A stretch of DNA of 64,000 nucleotides. Source: Bacillus amyloliquefaciens DSM 7 = ATCC 23350 (GTDB lineage: Bacteria > Bacillota > Bacilli > Bacillales > Bacillaceae). Where the stretch lies: assembly GCF_000196735.1 (NCBI RefSeq), contig NC_014551.1, positions 3,715,001 to 3,779,000 of the forward strand. Direction: 5' to 3'. Shown here one piece after another: positions 8,858-17,202 of this stretch (position 1 is its first letter; each line of letters opens with the position of its first letter). Under the pieces are notes generated by a model. It was not told the origin of the DNA. It made no database searches and saw nothing but the letters and a program-made list of their open reading frames with translations. Made by a program: the position numbers and the translations under genes.

Positions 8858-10190
8858 ATGTTTCTTCTGTGCCGTTTTGCGCCGCTTCCCGTTCCTCTCT
8901 CCATTTTTGAAGATCCCAAATTCTGAAAAACGGATAATAAATGATAAATGTAATCAGGAGGTTGATCAGCTGCATCACCGAACCGGAGATTTTCCCGCCT
9001 GTCGCCAGATAACCTGAAATCAGCGGCGGCATCGTCCATGGCACGGCGATTCCCGCCGGTTTTGCCACCATCCCCGTGCTCATCCCAATGTACGTCGCCG
9101 TAATGGTCAAGAGCGGCGCGATGATAAAAGGCACGATTAACAGCGGATTCATGACGAGCGGCATTCCGAAAATAATCGGTTCGTTAATGTTAAATATCGC
9201 AGGCCCGATACCGAGACGGCCGAGCTGTTTCATCTGTTTGCTTCTGGAGCGCACAAGCATGGTCAGCACAAGGGCCAGCGTCGCTCCGCTTCCGCCGACA
9301 TTAATCCATATTTGAAAGAACTGTGTCGTAAAAATGCTCGGCAGCGCTTCTCCCGCTTGAAAAGCCAAACGGTTGGCGTCCATCGCCCCGTACCAGATCG
9401 GTGACATGACCCCGCCGATAATGGATGCGCCGTGTATGCCGCAGGACCAAAGCAGCATTTGCACGAATTCGGCGACGAGGCTTCCGCCGAGACTCCCGCC
9501 TAAAATAGACAGCGGGGTGCCCAGCAGGTCGCCTACGACATTGTGGAGGCTTTTAAATGGAGTCATTTCAATAAACAGACGGGCCAACCAAACAAGCGTA
9601 ATAATAAAGAAACCGGGAATGAGCGCGACGAACGATTTGCTGACCGCAGGCGGCACTCCGTCAGGCATCTTAATGACGATATTTCTTTGGATGATAAATC
9701 GGTACACTTCCGTAGACAGCATTGCAATGATCATCGCGACAAACAGACCTTTGCTTCCGAGCAGCGAAATCGGGATGCCGCCTCCCACCATAATCTCTGT
9801 TGCCGAGCCGTCAGGAATAAACGGAATCTGATACGGCGTCGCCAATAAAAAGGCAGCAAGGGCAATGGCTCCCGACGACAGGGCATCCACCTCATAGCTT
9901 TCCGCAAGCCGGTAAGCTATTCCAAAGGCGGCGACGAGCGCCATAATGTCAAAGGACGCATTCACCGGATACCCGAGCTTTTCAACCCAATGTTCACCGA
10001 AAAGACCCGCCATAAAATCGGCGTAACCGGGAATCGGGAGACTCGTCAGAATCAGAAAAACCGATCCGATAATAATAAGCGGCATAGACAGAATAATGCC
10101 GTCACGCAAAGCTCTTAAGTGCCTTTGACCGGCGACTTTTCCGGCGACAGGCATGATTTTTTCTTCCATTACCCGATTGAACGTACTCAT
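8856..10190 (-). CDS. ywbA: PTS cellobiose-family EIIC permease YwbA
   Basis: 444 residues with about ten membrane segments; a single EIIC domain of the lactose/cellobiose/N,N-diacetylchitobiose PTS class. Landmarks are GDGIILSMPLIIIGS (near 30), the conserved loop FNINEPIIFGMP (near 330) and GIAVPWTMPPLISGYLATGG (near 385). No EIIA or EIIB gene is next to it, so it must borrow those from another system; its close likeness to LicC 13 kb away makes LicA/LicB candidates. A perfect cre lies 67 bases upstream, so catabolite repression by CcpA is expected. Confidence 0.9.
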   Translation of the reverse strand: MSTFNRVMEEKIMPVAGKVAGQRHLRALRDGIILSMPLIIIGSVFLILTSLPIPGYADFMAGLFGEHWVEKLGYPVNASFDIMALVAAFGIAYRLAESYEVDALSSGAIALAAFLLATPYQIPFIPDGSATEIMVGGGIPISLLGSKGLFVAMIIAMLSTEVYRFIIQRNIVIKMPDGVPPAVSKSFVALIPGFFIITLVWLARLFIEMTPFKSLHNVVGDLLGTPLSILGGSLGGSLVAEFVQMLLWSCGIHGASIIGGVMSPIWYGAMDANRLAFQAGEALPSIFTTQFFQIWINVGGSGATLALVLTMLVRSRSKQMKQLGRLGIGPAIFNINEPIIFGMPLVMNPLLIVPFIIAPLLTITATYIGMSTGMVAKPAGIAVPWTMPPLISGYLATGGKISGSVMQLINLLITFIIYYPFFRIWDLQKWREEREAAQNGTEET

Positions 10191-10256
10191 TTATCAAAAA
10201 ACCCCCTTTTTGAGTTCATTGCGCAGATATCTTATTGCATTTTCTTCATCATATTT

Positions 10257-10270
10257 TGAAAGCGTTTACA
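10257..10270. promoter_or_regulatory. cre (CcpA site) upstream of ywbA
   Basis: TGAAAGCGTTTACA fits the cre consensus TGWNANCGNTNWCA at every position. It lies between the divergent genes ywbA and epr, 67 bases before ywbA and 84 before epr. Confidence 0.8.
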
Positions 10271-10302
10271 TTTGCATACAGAAATTTTCCTTTCCCCTTA
10301 GG

Positions 10303-10329
10303 AAAAAAAGAATTCCGCACTGCCGATAT
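10303..10329 (+). promoter_or_regulatory. SigD-type promoter of epr
   Basis: GCCGATAT (10322-10329) is the exact SigD minus-10 element. The minus-35 position 15 bases upstream reads AAAA against TAAA. epr is known in B. subtilis as a SigD-controlled gene linked to swarming, which fits. Confidence 0.75.
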
Positions 10330-10353
10330 ATAAAGAAAAAAGGGGGAACCACG

Positions 10354-12102
10354 ATGCATCACATCCTAAAACCGATAACGGCCGCTGCCTTGTGCGTCAG
10401 CCTGTTTTCCGCCGCGGCGCCAGCGCACGCCGAGACGCACGACCGGGACGTTATCGTAGTGTACAAAAATCAAAACGGCAAGGAATCCGCCATAGACAGC
10501 GGAGCGGATGTGGAACAGACCTATCAGCATCTCCCGGCAGTCGCCGTGTCGGCCGATTCGCAAACGGTGAAAGACCTGAAGCAAGATCCTGACATCTTAT
10601 ATGTAGAAGACAATGTACCCTTTCAGGCAGCAGGCGGCTCTGATGTACACCTGTTATCAGCGGCTCCAAGCAGCAGTTACGTGCTGCCGCAATGGGATAT
10701 AGAACCGACTCAGGTCAAGCAGGCCTGGAAAGAAGGCTTGACGGGAAAAAAAGTGAAAGTGGCTGTCATTGACAGCGGGATTTATCCTCATGATGACCTT
10801 TCCATTGCGGGAGGCTATTCCGCAGTCAGCTATACATCCTCATACAAAGATGACAACGGACACGGTACGCATGTCGCCGGAATCATTGCGGCCAAGCATG
10901 ACGGATACGGCATTGATGGCATCGCGCCGGATGTCCGGTTATATGCGGTTAAAGCTTTGGATCGAAAAGGTGCGGGAGATCTTAAAAGCCTTCTTAAAGC
11001 GATCGACTGGTCAATCGCCAATAAAATGGACATCATCAATATGAGTCTCGGAACAAACGCAGACAGCAAAATTCTTCACGACGCCGTCGACAAAGCATAC
11101 AAAAAAGGAATCGTGATCGTAGCCGCCGCAGGAAATGACGGCAACAAAAAACCCGTCAATTATCCGGGCGCCTACAGCAGCGTAACGGCAGTCTCAGCGT
11201 CAACCGAAACAAACGGGCTTGCGGCGTTTTCCACGACCGGAAAACAAATTGAATTCGCCGCACCCGGCACCAATATAACAAGCACTTACCTGAATCAAAT
11301 GTATGCAACGGCGGACGGGACCTCTCAAGCCGCGCCGCACGTCACCGGCATGTTCGCGCTGCTCAAGCAGAAATATCCGGAGGAAACAAATACGCAGCTC
11401 CGACAGCAGATGCAGCAAAACGTCAAAGACCTGGGCGCTCCCGGACGTGACAGCCAATTCGGTTACGGGCTGGTGCAATATTATACGAACCAAAAGAGTT
11501 TTGCCGAACGGGCCGTCATAAAAGCGGAAAAAACGAAAAAGCAGGCAGATATCAATCAAGCAAAAACGTCGGTCAGCAAACTTCCCAAGTCAAAGGGAAA
11601 AACCGCACTTGAGACGCGAATCAATAAAGTTCAAGCCGCAAGAAATGTGACGGATGCAAGAGACAAAGTCCGGACTGCCGAAAAACAAAAGAAAAAAAAC
11701 GCCGTCAATGCCGCCCAAAGCGCCATCCGCAAATTAGCGGCCGGCTCAGAGAAAAAAGGGCTGCAAAAGCGGCTTGATGCTGTCAACTCAGGCCTTTTGA
11801 AAACAGCCGAAGCCAGCGTCAAGCAGGCGGAAAAAAAGACCTCTGAGACCAACGCCGCCAAAGCAAAAAAAGCAGTCAGCGAGCTCCAGCCGGGAAAAGA
11901 AAAAACCGCCCTGGAAAAACGGCTTGACAGGATAAAAGATAAGATCAACCGGAAGCAAGCAAGAGACAAAGTGAAAACGGCCGAAAAAACCAAAACGAAA
12001 AAGGCAAAATCAGCGGCACAAACGGCGGTCAGCCGGCTGAAGCCGTCTGCCGAAAAGACCGGTCTGCAAAAACGTGTGCGCGCGATCCGGGTGAAACATT
12101 AA
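10354..12102 (+). CDS. epr: Minor extracellular serine protease Epr (subtilisin family)
   Basis: 582 residues from ATG 10354 with GGGGGAA upstream; the open frame extends further 5' but without a start signal. Order: signal peptide (1-27, cleavage after AHA), inhibitor I9 propeptide (about 30-100), subtilisin catalytic domain (about 110-380) with Asp140 (VIDSG), His170 (NGHGTH), oxyanion Asn261 (AAGND) and Ser324 (DGTSQAAPH), then a Lys/Ala-rich tail (about 385-582). The tail is built of imperfect repeats of about 35-40 residues with the recurring pattern EKTxLxKRLDxI. It is very basic and probably binds the anionic cell wall. B. subtilis Epr is about 645 residues, so this tail appears to have fewer repeats. 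Secreted degradative enzyme. Confidence 0.95.
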   Translation: MHHILKPITAAALCVSLFSAAAPAHAETHDRDVIVVYKNQNGKESAIDSGADVEQTYQHLPAVAVSADSQTVKDLKQDPDILYVEDNVPFQAAGGSDVHLLSAAPSSSYVLPQWDIEPTQVKQAWKEGLTGKKVKVAVIDSGIYPHDDLSIAGGYSAVSYTSSYKDDNGHGTHVAGIIAAKHDGYGIDGIAPDVRLYAVKALDRKGAGDLKSLLKAIDWSIANKMDIINMSLGTNADSKILHDAVDKAYKKGIVIVAAAGNDGNKKPVNYPGAYSSVTAVSASTETNGLAAFSTTGKQIEFAAPGTNITSTYLNQMYATADGTSQAAPHVTGMFALLKQKYPEETNTQLRQQMQQNVKDLGAPGRDSQFGYGLVQYYTNQKSFAERAVIKAEKTKKQADINQAKTSVSKLPKSKGKTALETRINKVQAARNVTDARDKVRTAEKQKKKNAVNAAQSAIRKLAAGSEKKGLQKRLDAVNSGLLKTAEASVKQAEKKTSETNAAKAKKAVSELQPGKEKTALEKRLDRIKDKINRKQARDKVKTAEKTKTKKAKSAAQTAVSRLKPSAEKTGLQKRVRAIRVKH

Positions 12103-12142
12103 AAAACGCTTATGAGCCGGATAACGGCTTCACAAGCGTTTT
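12103..12142. terminator. Terminator between epr and gspA
   Basis: AAAACGCTT pairs with AAGCGTTTT around an inner hairpin GAGCCG/CGGCTTC, placed between the convergent genes epr and gspA. Confidence 0.75.
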
Positions 12143-12154
12143 CATCACACCTGC

Positions 12155-13015
12155 CTATTGGTTCATAGCCGGGCGGTCGATCGTGTTCCATTTCGTAAAG
12201 GACATATAACGGAAATAATGATCACGGTACGGGTGCGCGGTACCTGTATTCCAAGGCTTGTCTCCTCCGCAGAAATGGACGATGGCCGGCTCGGCACGTG
12301 TTTCTCTGTATCGTATACGGTCAATCAGTTCAGGAGGCGTTTTCTCATTCATGATAATATGCGTCTGCGCATTCCAGCGCGGATGCAGTTCATGCCATTG
12401 ATCATATAAGATCGCGTTAAGCGCGTCCTGATCATGAAATACGAGAAAATCCTCCGAACTGTTTTCATTGATAAAATCAATCACCTTTTCGGAAATATTT
12501 TGTTTTCTCCAAGGTTCGAAATCTATAATCATAATGCCGGAATTAAAATATTTGGCAGTATCGCTGATATTCATTTTTTTCAGTCTGTCATGCTGTCCGG
12601 CATCTTCTACCGCCGCAACAATTGCCGGGGAAATATTCAAATCCCATAGAGCTGAAATATCTTCCATCACAATCGCATCGCAATCAATGTAGATCATCCG
12701 CTTCACAGACTCATCCTTAATTAAATCAGGAATGGAAATGCGGTAATAAGCCGCTTTTGTAATGTGGCTGCTTTCGACGGCATGCTTGTATTGATCAGCA
12801 TCCACTTCTAAAAATTCAAGCGGCGCTCCGAATGACGTCGCAGTCTGTTCAAGCTTGTCCTTGTTTTCGGCAGTAATTCCGCCGTCGATTACATATAATT
12901 TCGCATCCCTTGTTTTATCCATATTCATCAATAAAGAAGCGAACATCCCACCCAAATGACGAGCATAATGATCATCGGCACATGATACGATATGCATTGT
13001 TTCATTCTTTCCCAC
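12155..13015 (-). CDS. gspA: General stress protein A, family 8 glycosyltransferase
   Basis: 286 residues, same length as B. subtilis GspA. Family 8 glycosyltransferase features are visible: the N-terminal strand MHIVSCADDHYARHLGGM, the metal and nucleotide-sugar binding DxD as DCDA at 111-114, KYFNSGIMIIDF near 155 and HDQDALNAIL near 195, and HFCGGDKPW near the C-terminus. It presumably transfers a hexose from a UDP-sugar; the acceptor is unknown. The upstream SigB-type promoter agrees with its known induction by general stress. It is monocistronic. Confidence 0.92.
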   Translation of the reverse strand: MGKNETMHIVSCADDHYARHLGGMFASLLMNMDKTRDAKLYVIDGGITAENKDKLEQTATSFGAPLEFLEVDADQYKHAVESSHITKAAYYRISIPDLIKDESVKRMIYIDCDAIVMEDISALWDLNISPAIVAAVEDAGQHDRLKKMNISDTAKYFNSGIMIIDFEPWRKQNISEKVIDFINENSSEDFLVFHDQDALNAILYDQWHELHPRWNAQTHIIMNEKTPPELIDRIRYRETRAEPAIVHFCGGDKPWNTGTAHPYRDHYFRYMSFTKWNTIDRPAMNQ

Positions 13016-13049
13016 TGATATTCATCTCCCTTTTTGTTGTACAAATGTC

Positions 13050-13073
13050 TTTCCCTTTTTTTAAAAAGTAAAC
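13050..13073 (-). promoter_or_regulatory. SigB-type promoter of gspA
   Basis: On the minus strand GTTTAC, 12 bases, GGGAAA, close to the SigB consensus GTTTAA-N12/14-GGGTAT. It ends about 35 bases upstream of the gspA start codon. Confidence 0.75.
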
Positions 13074-13174
13074 CTTGATCTCACACATTTTTTTGCGCGG
13101 GAATGTGCTGTTTACGATTTGATATTCGCTTTCTCTGTACAATTTATTTCTGATTTGAAATCAGGAAAGGGGAA

Positions 13175-13300
13175 ATGATTTTAGCGAAAACAATCGTCAG
13201 AATGTACCACGGCAGGAAATCGGCGGGTGCGGCGGAGTCAAAGCGAACGGGGAGAAAACGGGAGCCCTTCATACCGTTATTACCGCAGGAAACGGCGTAA
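13175..13300 (+). CDS. Possible small basic protein, 41 residues
   Basis: Weak candidate. ATG 13175 follows AGGAAAGGGG, a good ribosome binding site five bases away, and the frame reads 41 residues, starting MILAKTIVRMYHG and rich in Lys/Arg. A perfect inverted repeat CTGATTT-G-AAATCAG (13150-13164) lies just before the ribosome binding site, a TACAAT box sits at 13138-13143, and a hairpin with T residues (13341-13376) closes the unit. No family is recognised and no strong minus-35 box was found. It may be an unannotated small gene or a decayed remnant of the genes that lie between gspA and ywaC in B. subtilis (ywaF, tyrZ, ywaE, ywaD), which are absent here. Confidence 0.3.
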   Translation: MILAKTIVRMYHGRKSAGAAESKRTGRKREPFIPLLPQETA

Positions 13301-13340
13301 CAATCCGGGGAGGCAAGCGATGCACGTAAACGGATAAACA

Positions 13341-13377
13341 ACAGCCGGACTGCTCATAAAAGCGGTCCGGCTGTTTG
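13341..13377. terminator. Hairpin between gspA-ywaC intergenic region and ywaC
   Basis: ACAGCCGGAC pairs perfectly with GTCCGGCTGT across a 14-base loop. T-runs on both sides are short (TTTGT on the plus strand). It ends seven bases before the ywaC stop codon, so it may serve ywaC on the minus strand or the small upstream ORF on the plus strand. Confidence 0.65.
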
Positions 13378-13382
13378 TAATG

Positions 13383-14015
13383 CTAATCGACTTCTTTCTT
13401 AATCCCAAGCATTTTTTCGTCTAAATAATGGGCGATTTCCGCCGCTTCCTTCAGCTCGTCGGTCAGATGCTTCGGGACTTCGTTATTCAATTTATAATAA
13501 ATTTTATGCTCAAGACTCGCCCAAAAATCCATGGCGATGGTGCGGATTTGGATTTCCGCCTTCACATATTCCACACGATTCGTCAAATAAACGGGAATTT
13601 CAATAATCAAATGCAGGCTGCGGTAGCCGTTCGGCTTCGGATGTTTGATATAATCCTTCACCTTCACAATTTTCAGGTCCTTATGCTGCTTCAAAACCTC
13701 AGCGACATTATAAATATCGGAAATAAAGGAACAGATAATCCTGACACCCGCGATATCATGAATATGCTCTTTCATTTCCTGCGTCGTCACATCGCAGCCT
13801 TTGCGCATCAGTTTGTTGACGATGCTCTCAAAACTTTTCACGCGTGATTTTGTATGCTCGATCGGGTTATGCCCGTGAATCAGATTATATTCCTGGCTGA
13901 TGATAGAAAACTTCGTATCCAGCTCATCTAAAGCAAATTTATAAACTAATAATTCATTTTTCCAATCTTCCATAACTGTTTTTAAATCATCCATATGGGC
14001 TGTTGACAAGTCCAT
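13383..14015 (-). CDS. ywaC: Small alarmone synthetase YwaC (SasA, GTP pyrophosphokinase)
   Basis: 210 residues from ATG 14015; the ATG at 14024 directly abuts AAGGAG and cannot use it, while 14015 has correct spacing. Single RelA/SpoT synthetase domain without hydrolase or regulatory domains. Key landmarks: HDIAGVRIICSF (near 88), KPNGYRSLHLIIEIP (near 128), EIQIRTIAMDFWASLEHKIYYK (near 155). It transfers pyrophosphate from ATP to GDP/GTP to give (p)ppGpp. In B. subtilis this gene is induced by cell-envelope stress via ECF sigma factors, and an ECF-type promoter is present here. Confidence 0.93.
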   Translation of the reverse strand: MDLSTAHMDDLKTVMEDWKNELLVYKFALDELDTKFSIISQEYNLIHGHNPIEHTKSRVKSFESIVNKLMRKGCDVTTQEMKEHIHDIAGVRIICSFISDIYNVAEVLKQHKDLKIVKVKDYIKHPKPNGYRSLHLIIEIPVYLTNRVEYVKAEIQIRTIAMDFWASLEHKIYYKLNNEVPKHLTDELKEAAEIAHYLDEKMLGIKKEVD

Positions 14016-14050
14016 TTTTTTCATCTCCTTGCTTTGCTGTCCACGTATTA

Positions 14051-14076
14051 GACGGGTCGGTCCGCAGTGAGGTTCT
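14051..14076 (-). promoter_or_regulatory. ECF-sigma (SigM/SigW-type) promoter of ywaC
   Basis: On the minus strand GAACC (complement of 14071-14075), then CGTC (complement of 14051-14054) at AAC-N17-CGTC spacing, as in SigM/SigW promoters. The element ends about 35 bases before the ywaC start. Confidence 0.6.
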
Positions 14077-14102
14077 TTACAAAATCGTGAAGATTATTTC
14101 AT

Positions 14103-14145
14103 AAAAAAAAAAAGCAAATGCCGGTTATGGCACTTGCTTTTTTAA
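14103..14145 (-). terminator. Terminator after menA
   Basis: AAGCAAgTGCC / GGCAtTTGCTT hairpin followed on the minus strand by about twelve T, five bases after the menA stop. Confidence 0.85.
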
Positions 14146-14149
14146 TTGA

Positions 14150-15085
14150 TCAGCGGAAATAACTGATCAGGAGTCCGATTGAAAGCAGGAATCCGAAGAA
14201 TGTATTGGTTTGCGCTGTTGATTTCATCGCAATAATCATGTTCATCGGCATTTCGTTTTTCACAAAGCCTTTCACGGCCTGAATCGGTTTCGGCACGCTC
14301 AAAAAGACCAGGAACAGCCACGGACTTGTGTACCCCATGATGACAAGACCGACGATCCAAATGTAAGCAATGGCAAAGGATGCGGCCAGTATTATGACGG
14401 CTCCTCTATGCCCCATCAAAATCGCCAGCGTTTTACGTCCGCCCTTTTTATCTTCTTCAATATCACGGATATTGTTGGACAGGTTAATCGCTCCGACCAA
14501 TATGGCGATCGGAATGGAAATCAAAATGCTCTGTTCATTAACTTCGCCTGTCTGAATAAAGAAAGAAATAAGGACAAATACAGATCCCATGCAAATGCCG
14601 GAGAACAGTTCCCCGAACGGTGTATACGCAATCGGCAGCGGGCCGCCCGTATACAGGTAGCCGATCAGCATGCCGGCAAGACCGATTGCCGCAAGCCACC
14701 AGCTGCTGCTCATGCAGATATAAACACCGAGCACGAGGGCGATCGCATAAGAGCCGAGCGCCAGCTGCAGAATTGTTTTCGGCTTCATGCCGTGGCGGAC
14801 GATCGCTCCGCCGATACCGACGGAATCCTCCGTATCTAAACCGCGTTTAAAATCGTAATATTCATTGAATAAGTTCGTGGCGATCTGAATCCAAAGGCAG
14901 GAAAACAGCATGGCCAAAAACAGCAGGAAATCAACCTTTACGTAAAACATCGCCAATACGGTGCCGAGAAGTACGGGCACAAACGATGCCGTCAATGTAT
15001 GAGGGCGGGTTAACTGCCACAAAATACGGCCCATGCTTTCTTTTTCAGGCGTCTTTTGGCTGCCTCCCATATTGTTTTGATTCAT
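14150..15085 (-). CDS. menA: 1,4-dihydroxy-2-naphthoate polyprenyltransferase MenA
   Basis: 311 residues, about nine membrane helices, UbiA-family prenyltransferase. It attaches the heptaprenyl chain to dihydroxynaphthoate in menaquinone synthesis at the membrane. The first Asp-rich motif is NLFNEYYDFKRGLDTEDS (about residues 72-89) and the second is NNIRDIEEDKKGGRKT (about 209-224), both for magnesium-diphosphate binding. Monocistronic with its own terminator; ATG 15085 is preceded by GGAAGAGG. Menaquinone serves the cytochrome bd oxidase encoded 30 kb further on. Confidence 0.95.
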   Translation of the reverse strand: MNQNNMGGSQKTPEKESMGRILWQLTRPHTLTASFVPVLLGTVLAMFYVKVDFLLFLAMLFSCLWIQIATNLFNEYYDFKRGLDTEDSVGIGGAIVRHGMKPKTILQLALGSYAIALVLGVYICMSSSWWLAAIGLAGMLIGYLYTGGPLPIAYTPFGELFSGICMGSVFVLISFFIQTGEVNEQSILISIPIAILVGAINLSNNIRDIEEDKKGGRKTLAILMGHRGAVIILAASFAIAYIWIVGLVIMGYTSPWLFLVFLSVPKPIQAVKGFVKNEMPMNMIIAMKSTAQTNTFFGFLLSIGLLISYFR

Positions 15086-15525
15086 TTTCCTCTTCCTTTC
15101 TATTAAAAGGCTTTCACAGTCAGCCGATAACAGTAGTGTTGAATTGGGGTTTTCATGTTTTCTGCTACCTTATCTATCATAATAATTTCTTCCTCATTTC
15201 ACAAGATGCGGCGCTTTATCAGCTTTCCTGCCGGAAACGGCTTTTCGCCCTTCTCCATTGGGATTCGGCACAAGCCGGCGCAAGAAAAAGCCGGCAAATT
15301 TTTTTTACCTCATTTATATTTTCGATAAGTTAAAAATCCCGCCTGCACAGCGCTTTTTTAGTATGATCTTTCGCCAATTTTTACATGCGTGTTTTCCAGC
15401 CTTTTGTTTCTCATTCATTTTTAAGGAAATTTTAAGCTTAGGATATTAGACATATTTTGAAACTTTTTGTTAATCTAATCGTCATATACTGGTGTAATTA
15501 TTGAATACGCGGGAAGGAATTTAAC
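15086..15525. other. menA-dltX intergenic region, 440 bases
   Basis: AT-rich spacer between divergent menA and dlt. Apart from the dlt promoter at 15458-15483 and the dltX ribosome binding site (GGGAAGGAA, 15510-15518), no gene, RNA or repeat could be supported. Two frames over 60 codons here have no ribosome binding site and look random. Confidence 0.6.
15458..15483 (+). promoter_or_regulatory. ECF-sigma (SigX/SigM-type) promoter of the dlt operon
   Basis: TGAAAC (15458-15463), 16 bases, CGTC (15480-15483): a perfect match to SigX/SigM-type promoters. This agrees with the known ECF control of dlt in response to cationic peptides. Confidence 0.85.
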
Positions 15526-15675
15526 ATGATGCAAAAATTAAAACGTGCTTATGAAAATACATTGGTCAAATGGACGTTTCATACAGGATTTTATTTTCTG
15601 ATATTAGTATTGCTCTTTTGGATGTATGGTTTTCATACAGCAAATACCGGCACTTATATTTACAACGATTTCTAA
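15526..15675 (+). CDS. dltX: DltX, small membrane protein for teichoic acid D-alanylation
   Basis: 49 residues from ATG 15526 (a second ATG follows at 15529). One membrane helix (about residues 18-35, FYFLILVLLFWMYGF) and the conserved C-terminal tail ending TYIYNDF identify DltX. Family knowledge: its C-terminal motif takes part in transfer of D-alanine by the DltB/DltD membrane complex to teichoic acids. It is the first gene of the operon, 15 bases before dltA. It is often missed by gene finders because of its size. Confidence 0.92.
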   Translation: MMQKLKRAYENTLVKWTFHTGFYFLILVLLFWMYGFHTANTGTYIYNDF

Positions 15676-15690
15676 TCGGGGAGGATAACT

Positions 15691-17202
15691 ATGAAACTAC
15701 TTGATGCTATAAAAACATACGCAGACGTCAAGCCTCAGGCCGAAGCGTTTCGTTCCTTAGATCATTCCCTCACTTACGGGGAATTATGGGATTTGTCGGA
15801 GCGGGTCGCGTCCGGCATTCAAAAACATACGGCTGACGGTTCGAAAACGCCTGTTCTGGTTTACGGACATATGGAGCCGAATATGATCGTTTCTTTCTTA
15901 GGAAGCGTCAAAGCGGGCCGCCCTTACATCCCTGTCGATGTATCCATTCCGGCGGAGCGGATCGTCAAAATCATTGAAAGCTCAGGCGCAGAGCTGCTCA
16001 TCAGCGTATCGGGCGATGCAGTCGATACGGGAAGCAATCTGATTAAAACCGTTACACCCGAAGAACTTGCAGCTGACGGAGATGCAGACCTCAGCCGTGA
16101 GAACTGGGTAAAAGAGCTGGACACTTTTTACATTATCTACACGTCCGGCAGCACGGGAAATCCGAAGGGCGTGCAAATATCAGCTGATAACCTGCAAAGC
16201 TTCACTGACTGGATCTGCAGGGATTTTCCTGTGGGCGAAGGCAAGACATTCTTAAACCAAGCTCCGTTTTCTTTTGATTTGTCTGTCATGGATATTTTCC
16301 CGTCACTTCAAACGGGCGGTACGCTGCACTGCGTAACGAAAGACAAAATCAATAAGCCGAAAGTATTATTCGAAGAGCTGGAGAAATCCAAACTGAACGT
16401 CTGGACATCGACTCCGTCTTTCGTCCAAATGTGCCTGATGGACCCCGGCTTTACGCAGGAGCTCCTGCCTGACGCAGAAGTATTTATGTTTTGCGGAGAA
16501 GCCCTTCCGGCTGCCGTGGCGCAGGAACTGTTAAACCGTTTTCCGAAGGCCCGCGTATTCAATACATACGGCCCGACTGAAACAACGGTTGCCGTCACCT
16601 CTGTTGAGATTACGCAGCAGGTCGTCGATGAAAACGAATCTCTGCCCGTCGGTTTTGCAAAACCCGATATGAATATCTTCATCATGGATGAAAACGGGAA
16701 TAAGCTTCCGGACGGAGAAAAAGGGGAAATCATCATCGCCGGCCCGAGCGTGAGCAAAGGCTATCTCGGAGAGCCGTCTCTGACGGAAAAAGCGTTTTTC
16801 TCTGTTGACGGACAGTGGGCATATCATACGGGTGATGCCGGTTATGCTCAAGAAGGTCAGATTTTCTGCCAAGGACGCCTTGATTTCCAGATTAAGCTTC
16901 ACGGCTACCGCATGGAACTTGAAGAAATCGAAGTCCATGTAAGGCAGTCTCAATATGTACGCTCAGCGGTTGTCATCCCGTATCAGCCTAACGGAACTGT
17001 GGAATATCTAATTGCCGCCATCGTGCCTGAAAAACATGATTTTGAAAAAGAATTCCAGCTGACAAGCGCCATTAAGAAAGAACTGGCCGCTTCGCTTCCG
17101 GCCTACATGATTCCGAGAAAATTCATTTATCAGGATCACATTCAAATGACTGCGAACGGAAAAATCGACCGTAAACGCATTGGCGAAGAGGTTCTTGTAT
17201 GA
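15691..17202 (+). CDS. dltA: D-alanine--DltC ligase DltA
   Basis: 503 residues, an adenylate-forming enzyme that activates D-alanine with ATP and loads it on the DltC carrier. The P-loop core motif [11 protein letters not shown] is at about residues 150-160, FNTYGPTE near 290, the hinge [16 protein letters not shown] near 395-410 and the catalytic Lys in TANGKIDRK near 492. GGGGAGGA precedes the ATG. The stop overlaps the dltB start by four bases. Confidence 0.97.
   Translation: MKLLDAIKTYADVKPQAEAFRSLDHSLTYGELWDLSERVASGIQKHTADGSKTPVLVYGHMEPNMIVSFLGSVKAGRPYIPVDVSIPAERIVKIIESSGAELLISVSGDAVDTGSNLIKTVTPEELAADGDADLSRENWVKELDTFYIIYTSGSTGNPKGVQISADNLQSFTDWICRDFPVGEGKTFLNQAPFSFDLSVMDIFPSLQTGGTLHCVTKDKINKPKVLFEELEKSKLNVWTSTPSFVQMCLMDPGFTQELLPDAEVFMFCGEALPAAVAQELLNRFPKARVFNTYGPTETTVAVTSVEITQQVVDENESLPVGFAKPDMNIFIMDENGNKLPDGEKGEIIIAGPSVSKGYLGEPSLTEKAFFSVDGQWAYHTGDAGYAQEGQIFCQGRLDFQIKLHGYRMELEEIEVHVRQSQYVRSAVVIPYQPNGTVEYLIAAIVPEKHDFEKEFQLTSAIKKELAASLPAYMIPRKFIYQDHIQMTANGKIDRKRIGEEVLV

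Noticed and set aside
13144..13341. 65-codon minus-strand frame in the gspA-ywaC gap
   Set aside because: No ribosome binding site and it overlaps the better supported plus-strand candidate and the dyad.
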